From Phoronis australis (taxonomy: Eukaryota; Phoronida; Phoronidae), in assembly GCA_002633005.1 (NCBI GenBank), contig NMRA01000031.1, forward strand, positions 1-62,000: DNA of 62,000 nucleotides, read 5' to 3'. This document shows positions 12,640 to 22,900 of this stretch, one piece after another. How positions within the stretch are numbered: position 1 is the stretch's first letter; each line of letters begins with the position of its first letter. The notes beneath the pieces were generated by a model. It was not told the DNA's origin, searched no databases, and saw nothing but the letters and a program-made list of their open reading frames with translations. The position numbers and the translations under genes were made by a program.

Positions 12640-13740
12640 CTTAATGATTACTGTGTAAGAGTGATGTTCAAGATGTGACTTGTGAATATTTTTATTGTTT
12701 CTGATGAGATGGTGAATTGTAGGAGTCTATTCCAGAGTAGAATGGTAGATGGAAAGAAAGAGTTTGCGTAGTATGCGGTGCGGATGTATAATCTCTCAAA
12801 GGTATGAGAGGGGGAGTTTAGTGATCTGGAGGTATGTAGGAGTGAAAGGTATGAGTGAGGAATAGCAACCAGGTGACGTACGGTCTTGTACAGAAGCGTG
12901 AGTTTGTTCTGAGCTCGTCTTTCCTAGAGGGTGGGCCAATTGAGAGTTTTGAGCATGGATGAAGCGGAGGAGTACCTTGAGTAGTCATTTAAAACAAACC
13001 TGGCTGCTCTATGCTGTATTTTTTCTATTTTTTCAATGTTTGAACGAGTGGATGGATCCCAGACGGAGGAGGAGTATTCTAGTTTTGGTCTAACAAGTGA
13101 AGTGTAGGCAAGGGCTTTCGTTTTTTGAGGAGCATATTTGAGATTTCATTTAATAAAGCCAAGAGTTTTGTTTGCCTTTGAGGTGATTGTGTCTATATGA
13201 GTGTTTTACGATAAATTATTGGTGAGAGTGACCCCGAGGTATGGGGCTTCATTAATGCAATTGAGAGAAGCGTTGTGTAGGCTGTAATTGTATATTATGG
13301 GGGAACGTTTTCTGTGGATACGAAGAATATTGCCTTTGGAGATACATGTATAAAAGTACCTTTTCCAGGAGTTTTCCCAAGAGGCTAGGGAGTCTAAGTC
13401 TTGTTGAAGAATTTGGCAATCGTGGGGGAAACAATGGGTCTGTAGAGAACTGCATCATTAGCAAAAAGCCGGACATTAGAAAGAATGGTGTCAGGAAGGT
13501 CGTTTATGTAGAGTATGAAGAGTGCAGGGCCAAGGACAGAGCCCTGGGGCACTCCTGGTTGAAATGGGGAGGAATTTGAGAACTCGCCATCGACGACGAC
13601 TCTCTGTGTTATATGGGATAGAAATGACTGGATCCAATCGTGGGTGAGACCCCTTATACCGTAGTATATGTACTGTGCAATCACTAATTGGTAATTCATT
13701 TTTGTGTTTTGTCAGTGCCTGTTACATTAGATTTTATCAC
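12640..13740 (-). pseudogene. LINE reverse transcriptase 3' fragment (Jockey/CR1-like)
   Basis: On the minus strand, 13699-13394 encodes RT palm sequence with GVPQGSVLGPALFILYINDL and LFANDAVLY. The second corresponds to the catalytic FADD box with Asp changed to Asn. Downstream, in other frames, are thumb and C-terminal pieces typical of these LINEs: LEYSSSVWDPS, then IEKIEKIQHRAARFVLNDY. Stops and frame shifts occur and the 5' part is absent, so this is a 5'-truncated dead copy. Confidence 0.85.
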
Positions 13741-15647
13741 ACAGGTTAATTGATTTATTTTTTGTAGCTAATGGATTGAAGAAAACAAAATGTACCAAGC
13801 AGTAAAAAACAGCTTGCCTACGTGAAACTTAATTATTTCTGAAGGTCTTATCACATACTAGAAAAGGACCAGATGATGGCAAAAAGTAATGCAAAATGAG
13901 GCCGATGTTACATGTATGATGACAGAGGAAATGGTGACAAAGTCCGAAAGAATATACCATCTCTCACTAAGTCTGGATCAGCTATAAAATCGTACTCTTG
14001 TGTTTGATTCTCATAACAGCAAATCAAAGTATCCTAGGGCTGTACTTAAAATTGGCAATCTAAGGAGGTCATTTGGGTGTTTCATACTCTTTTCGTTTAG
14101 ATTCTTTTGCAGGGAACACGCCTAAAATCAGTAAAGCTACATTTGTCTGAAAAAGTAGAACTCTGAAGTTTCTAAAGAGCTTTTTAGAAATGAGCACAAT
14201 GTGGTTATGGAAAAAACTTCGTTTTACTAATAAAATTAAAACAAACTAAACAGAAAAATACTAAACTACTGAACACTTTATCCACTTTATGAATATGAGA
14301 ACAAAAAAAATAATAATGTACAAGCGACATTAAAAAATCTTGTTGTTGAAGAAAAAGAAGAATACTCCACTTTGTATGAAACCTGAACAAATCAGATTGT
14401 TCAAGCATAAAAATAAGTTTTTAAGTTGTTCGGACGTACAGTCCTTTATATAGGCCAGAACTTTCTGCATTTTCATCAAAGTTGTGCAGTGCCACATAGG
14501 GGAATTTTGTTATAACTTTTTATTTGTTTGAGTTTGTTTTGGTCCAGTGGTCCGCCTGTCATCACTCAAAATCAGTCGAAGGGGGGCATGTGTTGGTGCC
14601 AGGAATGACATGTTTTACTTAGTCTTGTTACCTGTTAAAGTTAACTGAGTTGCCTCTTTATTGAAACCCTGTTCGTTTTGGATTTACATTTATGTTAGTA
14701 CAGCAAAAGATTTCAGATATGCTTGTGTCAACTTGTTTTGTTTTCTGTTAAGTAACTTCTATGGCTCAGCCTGCCAGTTCTCATGTGATGCACTGCTCAT
14801 TTCTGTAGTAAGCATGTTATTTTGACACATTGCACATTTAAAGAAGCATTGCTTGCAAGCGACAGGATGACCATTAAAATATTTTGCAGAAACAGTGGTA
14901 TTTGCTTTCTGCATGTCAGGGCACAAGTGATTTTGATTCAGTAAAGTGTCGCAGAAGGAAAGAGTGGTCTTAACACATTGTATTTATTCCCGTTTACATG
15001 ACACAAACACTTGAAGTGCACTGCACAACTGTTTCTTGTACATTCTTGCTGGGCAGTCACCCTGACAGGCGTGTATGGTGTGTATGTTCTCATTCTTAAC
15101 ACTCTAAGTTACAGTGGACACTGTTCTTACTCATCCCTCTGATCTTTGATTTCGAATAATACATTCTAATTGCAGTCACCGTGTAGCTCATTTTTAGCCA
15201 ATGTGTTGTTTTGCTTATTTATAAGTTACTTTGTTTTTCTACAATAGGCCTAAACATTAATGACATTTACCCAATGCATCAGTTTAACCAATTTTACTTC
15301 TTTGTTTTACAGGGAATATGTATAAAAGTAAAAGTGTATTTCCTGTCTAGCCCAAGTCAGACTTCAATCAAACTTAAGCAAAAGTTGACAGCTTAGTGCA
15401 TGCACCTCACGAAGGAAAGCACAATTTCTTTTTTTTAGTGTGAGCTACACTATGATGGAGTTTTTGTTGTATAACGTTCGAGCATTTACACATTGATAAG
15501 AAAAATTAACGTTGTTAACTGTGTGTGGTTGGAAATATTCTTATAACTGCAGCAACATTCCGTGAATGAATGTACTTATTTAAGAAAGCAAGTGCAAATT
15601 CAAAAATAATTATTCATTTGGCCAAAGACTAATGACATTTTCAGACA
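13741..15647. other. No recognised gene
   Basis: AT-rich sequence with short open frames only (for example 14205-14408 and 15211-15396), none with recognisable motifs. Confidence 0.4.
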
Positions 15648-15853
15648 CATGCACGCACCCACCCTAAAATTGAGGTGGTTCGAATTTTTCTGTGTGCAAA
15701 CCCTTTACTGAGAAAACGAAGCGACTGAGGACTAAAAAAACGGGGGACTACGTTCAGACCTAAGAAGTGTCCGTTCTTAGGCGGATCTTTTTACCCAATT
15801 CGCCAAATGTGGGGGGCTCGTTCGAACCACCGAGCCCCCTGGGTGCGCGCATG
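15648..15853. mobile_element. MITE-like element with inverted ends (about 206 bp)
   Basis: The left end CATGCACGCACCC (15648-15660) and right end GGGTGCGCGCATG (15841-15853) are near-exact reverse complements. A second inverted pair lies inside: GGTGGTTCGAA (15674-15684) and TTCGAACCACC (15821-15831). No coding potential or clear target duplication. Confidence 0.6.
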
Positions 15854-16790
15854 AACTGAACATCCAAGGACTGTGCTGAAATATATGTAGTGCATCCAAC
15901 ATCGTTCCTATTCTACGTCAGTTTGACATGTTCGGTTCTACACCACCATAATTCTAAATAAATGAAATACAACAGTTCTTCTGGATCCATGTTATCATTA
16001 TTGTTGTATGCAATTAACTCTGTAGAGTGTTAAAGTTTTACAATGTATTCAGTTTTTGCAACTTTGGTTCAAATTGTGTTTCATTAGTAGATCGCCCCTA
16101 TTTTTGAATAAACAATTGTTTATTTTATATAAGCTTACTTGTTAGAACTACAAGCGGTATTTGACTACCATTTCTTGGGCTTTCCTCAGTCCTGATTTGA
16201 TATGTAGTATTTGAAAATTTTCCATTGGCTTTGTGCAATGTGTTGTTCAACTCCTGATAATGCCATTTTGCGTGTATCTTTAAAACTAGTGTTTCGTGTT
16301 TTCAATTGTCTCACTGGTTCATAGGGTTCAAAATTACCGTAGAAAGTTTGGTTACTGTCTGTGTTTTAGTGGTTATATCGGCCCTCAATCTGTTTCTTAA
16401 ACAAATGCAGTTGGTCAAGAGTAGGTCCATCCATTCATTTGTGGTTTTGGAGTATGGATCTGATGTGTCTGTCAGCATTATCCGGGGGTTTATTGTAGTT
16501 AGATATTGTTTATGATAAGGTCCTGAAAATTTTGATACCACAGGCGAGCAATCGTAATGGGGGATGCATATTTCCACCCAGGTGAAAATAATTTCCACCT
16601 AGGTTGAAATAATTTTTTTTTAAGTTTAACATTTAGTGATCCAAAGTTCGCTAAGCACCAGCGGTTTACGGTAAGCCGGGAAACCTTGCCAAGTTATACC
16701 AGTAATGGCAACTCGGCCGTCGGCGCCTTGCCCCGTTTGCCTGTATCTGGTAGCCTGCGTGTATCAGCGATGTTAGTTAGCACGTCGCCC
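15854..16790. other. Intergenic upstream of the NSE3 gene
   Basis: No coding segment recognised. The sequence turns GC-richer after about 16650 as the NSE3 promoter is approached. Confidence 0.35.
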
Positions 16791-16797
16791 GCTAGGG

Positions 16798-16806
16798 ACC
16801 GGAAGC
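16798..16806 (+). promoter_or_regulatory. ETS-type site upstream of NSE3
   Basis: ACCGGAAGC matches the ETS/GABP core (CCGGAAG) and lies about 115 bases before the inferred start codon, in a GC-rich stretch with no evident TATA box. This is a common housekeeping promoter arrangement. The site is seen; its use is inferred. Confidence 0.4.
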
Positions 16807-16921
16807 GACTTTAATTCAAGTAAAAGCGCGCAAGAAACATGTTTGAGCTGCAGCAGACAAAGTAACGAGTTTTCAGTTGCTTCGGTGAAATTAGTAGGGC
16901 TGTGGACGGGTACTGAGAAAG

Positions 16922-19900
16922 ATGCCAAAAGCAAAACAAAAAACTCGCGGGAATCCCGAGAATTCGGTAAGATTGACTCACAAAATATGTATCTCCCGCG
17001 ACTCCCGCGCCCCGGCTACGGCACGGGCACTGGACTACTAAAGTCTCAGACGCGGTAACCGTAGCCGGCGTAGCCGTACACGTATTACTATGAACAAGTG
17101 TTGTATTACAGTACAAGTTCACTAGTTATGCCTCACGGAGAATACATACAATGTACGGCCAATCTATACGACTGAAAGCCTAAACAACCAGCTTCCACCA
17201 AGGACAAGGTCGAGATTTGACCACAGGCACCTTTAAGTAGCCCTCATCTGGCCGCAGTCACAGGCGGTGGCCATCCCATAATCCCTCCATATGCCGGAAG
17301 CTTTTTGACGAATGATGCCTCACACTGATTAAACCATCAAAATCATGTAGCTATAAGTACCTTTTGCACATAGAGGGACACCTTAGTACACCTTGGTACT
17401 TTTAACTCTTTCTAGCTCGAACAAATACCCCTGCAATCAAACTTTTTTTGAACCAGTCCTTCATTCAGTTGTCCAACTCGGCAATTGGCCGTTTAACAAG
17501 TGCTCGTACCAGGGGAAGTAACGTCACATCGCCTGGCAGCTGGCGTTTGCAGTGTCCGTAACACCCTACACTAACTTTGTTTATGAGGAGGCAGTGTGCC
17601 CAGTGTCTGCCTCCTGTTGTATGTTCTGTGGCCAGTGCCTGCTGTTGTATGGCCAGTGTCTGCCTTCTGTTGCGTGGCCTGTGTCTGCCTCCTGTTCTCA
17701 AGGTACTGGGTTCAATTCCCACTTCTCCTCACTGCTAGAATCTAGAGTCACATCTCTAGCTGCTCAGCCTGGTCTTTATTTGTGCGTGTGTGTTATATTT
17801 TAATATCAGTAAAACAAAAAGTGTTTTCAGGTATTTGGTGCAGTGGACACTGCTTGTCTGATACAACGTGCATTGGACCACTTGCACTGTATTTTTAAAC
17901 ATTTTTTTTCATTTTATGGTCTTTTGATTGATCATTTAGGATGAAGACATGGATTATGTCCCATCTCAAGCCTCACAGTCAAGCCAGAGTCGCGTTACCA
18001 TGACTCAAGCTGAGAAGTCCTTGGCAACAGTATCAGAAGCGGACAAAAAAAGACGAGTTAGTGTTTTGTATCCTTGTTTACTTGTTTATTTAAGGATTTA
18101 TTTAAAGTTCACGGCATTTCAAATCAACAAAACTAGTGGTGGTTGCCGAAAGCCATTAGTAATAACTTGGGCAAAGGTTGAAGGAGACCAATGGCCTGTT
18201 GTGTAATTTTTGTTATTCCTCTGTAAGACTCAGTTGTCCATCACTGGCCATTTTATAATTGTTTTTTGTTTCACATTTCAGGTCAACGATCTTGTGCAAT
18301 ACCTGTTACTGATGGACCAGAAGAAAATGCCAATCAAACGGCAAGGTAAGTTCAACTTGTTAAACATATTGCTCAGGCTATGTAATCTTTTCCCAAATGC
18401 TCGTAGTGATTTTCATCTGTATTTTTTCTAACAAATCTCAAATCTTTTTTTCCAAACTCGAGTTCTTTTCATAAAACTGCACGTCATGTTATTAACGTCT
18501 AGCAAGACAAGTAGCTTGGCACTGTGTGTTACGTCTGTCTGTAAATGGCAAGTTATATTAATGTGATCTACTTTTAAAAGAATCATACTAATTACCGTAT
18601 TCGCCGTAATAACCGCCCAGGGCGCTTAGAAAAGTTCGTTTCACTTATTATAACCCAAGGCCGTTTGAAACCCGGTCTCTGAAACGGGTGAAATCGGAAG
18701 CTACGATTCATCACATTTACGCTCTATGACGCATCTGTAATCTATGAAAAACTTACTACAAAACCATGGTGCATTGCTATCAAACTTTGCTGTTAAATTA
18801 CCATCATTTTACAGAAAACTCGCCGACTGACTGCCTCGCAATTGTCGTACCTGAAATCCTCCTTAAGTTTTCCAAGTATCGCCCCTAAGATTTTTAAGGT
18901 CCCATGGAGTCGGGATTAACGGCAGGTTTAAGTACAAATCTGTGCTACATCGTGCTGTCTACATGTATGATCGGCAACATGAGAAAACTGTCTGGACGAA
19001 CACACGTTGTTGTCACGTGACGTTTGTTTTGAAGTTTGTCTGCGTTGAGTAAGCGAGCGCATGCATGTCACCAGAGTTCATTTGCCAGAGCAGAGACTGT
19101 CTTTTGGCCAGAGCCACGCAATCTAACAAGCTACTAGATGTGCATTGTATCTAAAGAAATTTGCACAAGCAGTAGGCCTAAACCAGAGCGTGTTTCATTC
19201 AGCACTTGCCGGTCTCATGTGCTAAAAACGTTTGACATTTGTCTCGGTAAGGCCCATATTAGTCGCCGTGTGGCTGGATGCGTACGTGACAGTTATTTTT
19301 TGGTGTAAGGGTGTGTAAGCATTCACCGTCAGTGGTCATTTTATCAGATATTTGGCTTAAAAACACCAATTATGGTTAATCAAACAAGTCATCTTAAAAA
19401 CAGCGCACACATTTTTTATAGTATTAGAAACTGTCGGAAATAAGTGCCAATATTTATTTCTTGCCGATGCTATGCTACCCGTTTCATGAATGGATAGTTC
19501 CCGACTAATGTCTTTGATGACAGGCTCATGCATGTAGCACGTGCTTCCTGGCCACGTGCTTTCAACACTGGCCAAGATTTTTATTAGTCTTCGATTCGCG
19601 GTTTTCACGTGTACAAAGAAATTTCAATTCCTGTTGAAAGCGGGAAATATCTACAAAGCAATCCCGTAGACAAGTACACTACGTCTGTTCTGAAAGGCCA
19701 GACCATTGGTCCTCTCAAGATCAGCAAAACTTTTGTGTTCGTTTTGAGGCATGGCGGAAGTTTGAAGTGTATAGTCACGGCCAAATACCGACATAGGCTC
19801 GTGGTCTACAAATTCTGCGCTCAATGATTTTTTTCAGGACTGTAGGTAAGGCATTTTTCGCACGTACACGTTCATGGACTGGGTGCTTATTTTAGCAAAG

Positions 19901-22900
19901 TCTGAAAACACGTGGGGGGCGCTTATAGGGGCATGGGCGGTTATTACGGTGAGTACAGTATGTGGCAAAAACAAATAGTGTAGCTTGTGTATTCTACATT
20001 GCCCGCACAGCCGTGCCCATTGCAACGAACACCAGAATCCATTTAAAACATATACACATATTAAGAGCAAGATGAGATAGAGACCTGACTCGAGGGTCTA
20101 GCAGTGGGTTACAGTAGTATTTGACCCCACAGGTACTCAATCCTCTAAGCCGCACTGCCTCCTCCTGTGACAATTATGAACTCTAATTTTTTGTTTAACT
20201 ATATACAGATATCAACCAAAAAGTACTGAAAGAAATGAGCAGAGCCTTCCCAGTGATGATGCAGAGAGCTTCTGAAGTCTTGATGAAGGTAACACACGGT
20301 CATAGCATTGACCTATTGACCTACTTCCTGAAATAAAGCAAAGCTCATGTGGGGCACCTACTACAATGTATTCTTGAAGCTGCTGTATGCACTGTGTTCT
20401 TCAATTTGTTTACTTCCTGTTTTATTTTAGGTGCGTACTTGGGGGTGTGCATGGCAACCTGGGTTGTTTACTAGGTCGCTCAACAAAATGTGGGGTTGCA
20501 TCGGCGAGCCTTGTTATGGTGTGATTTCCAACTCGGACTGTTGTTGATATATTGTATTACTCAGCTTGTAACTCCAAATTGACCAATCATATTGCATGAC
20601 GTTTAGTTACTGGTCAGTTTGGAGCCAAAATGTTGAATCAAGTCTGGTGGTCGCTGGCCCAATAATCAACACATCTATCCCCTTTTCAGGTGTTTGGCTA
20701 CAAGTTGGTTGAAGTTGAAGGGAAGCAGAAAACTTACATGCTCATAAACACACTTGAGACTGACCCTGAAGAGCCTCACCTGGAGTGGTAAGACCCAGTG
20801 TTAGTCTGATGTTGGGGGGCGGATCCAGGGGCCTATCCAGGATTCCAACATTGGGAGTCCAAATTTTCCCAAAGACGGACAAGACAGCTGCTGTATAAAC
20901 CCCTGGGCGGATCTACAATTCCTGATTTACTGAACTTTCCAGTTTTGTTCAGTTAGTGAATCTTTTTGTATTTGGCCAAGCTGCCTGTGGGGGGTGGGGG
21001 GGGCGCCAGAGTTATGTAACACTCTACAAGAAATATCCAAGTTTGGAACATCATATTTCGGAAGCCATTGATCCTATCCACGTGAAATTTTCAAATATGT
21101 GAACGGTTCTCCAAGGTTTCTGATAGTACAGTTTTTTTCACTTTTGTATGAGAGGCTATCAAAATGTTACAATTTACGATTTTCAGAAAAAAGCTCAAAA
21201 CTTGCATAAAACGAAAATGAAATGGCAATTTTATATTTTTAAAATTGTATTAATGTTTTTAATAATTCCTCAACACTGGCATCAAGCGAAATTTGGTCGT
21301 GTTATTGATGCCGTTGTTTCGTTAAATTTTAACTCAATAAAAGTACATATGAGTATTTTTGAAAAGCAGGAAATAGAATTTGATTGTTTACCTTAAACAA
21401 ATCTGAAATGTTATTTTACAGAAATAAGTGGAATCAAACCTTCCTCTGCAAGAGCAGCCAAACGTTGCAACTCTGAGCCAAATTCCACATGCTAAATAGC
21501 AGAGTATTTTAAGCATAATTAAATGATAAAAACGCAAACCTTGAGTTCCTTGAATATGTGGCGGACGACGGCAAGAATTAGCTATTTGGAGTCAAATCAC
21601 AGGAACACAACAGCTTTTGTTGTTTTATACATCTGGTCAAGGCTAACAACAATAAGTCTATCCCTTCCAATGATAATTCCAACAAAAATATTGTGTTTTT
21701 GGTTGTAGAAAAATAATGTACAGCTGCTTATCTATGCGGTACACTGTTAATTCTTCATGAATATGATCAGATCCATGGTTCTTTTATATTTCAATGTTAT
21801 GACTTAAATCTGGGTTGCATTCCCCAGAGCAAGTATTTCATTAGTACGGCGAGTTGAAGCGTCTAAAGGAGGAGTGTTTCATAACAAAGTTTGATGCGTT
21901 ACTAAGTTACGTAGATAAGCAAAATGGACGACGTTGGGTTGAAAGGCTGAAGTGTTGAATTAAAGGACCCAACAAGGTATATCTGTTCTGCAATCCAAGA
22001 TTTCTGACCTCATTTGTCTCATACAAATGTCTTGCCTTATGAAACTTGCCCCTTGTATGTCCCCAGCTCGTGACAAAGCACTGAACGTGGCTTAGTCATT
22101 TGTTCATCTGTCTTTTCCAGGTCTGAAGAAGATAACTCCAGGATGGGTCTAGTGATGGTCATGCTGTCTGTAATATTTATGAGTGGCAATGAATCACTGC
22201 CAGAGGGTAGGCATTTATATTAAACCGAAGTTGATGTGTGGCCATATTTTTTGTTAAAGCGACGTTGTTCATTACAGAGTTGTGTATCCAGGTTCGGACT
22301 GGCTGCCCTGTTGTGGATTTGAACCCACCATCTCAAGGGAGGCAGTCCATAACTTTGATTGTAGTCTTCAGGTATAAATCTGGCTAGTAGTTGAGTATTT
22401 TTAAGCACATTTAACTGATGAGGTCATGTGCATCAATTTCTGTTAATTCTACCATATGGCTGGAAGCCCATGACGTGAATCAGTGATTTGTAGTGAAATG
22501 GCAAAAACAACCTAACTTTGCTGTTTAATGGTTCTGATTCAAGCTAACAGTCATATTCAATACCTCTATCCTACCTAATAATAATCCTGTTTCTTACTTT
22601 AAAACTGCTAATGCCTCTTTAAAGCTAATATATTGTCACATTCACAGTCAGGTAATGTGACATAGCTTGCTTTTAGAGCACCCAGCGCACTCTGTGGGTA
22701 ATCAAACAAAACTACTCTGAAGTCCCGTCGTGATAACTGAATATCATGGCATCTGATTGCAAACCGAATTCATGATTACCGAAGTTGGAATTAATGAATC
22801 GCGACCTGTCATAACTAATCATGACTCATCATAACAGTATTTTCCAATTATTTTTTGCCACCTTGTTTTAAACAGTTACCGAAGCTTGTGGTTAATTCGT

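Noticed and set aside
17552-17803. Cys-rich open frame VCPVSASCCMFCGQC
   Set aside because: Produced by short GTCTGCCTCCTGTT-type repeats and spans intron 1 of NSE3.
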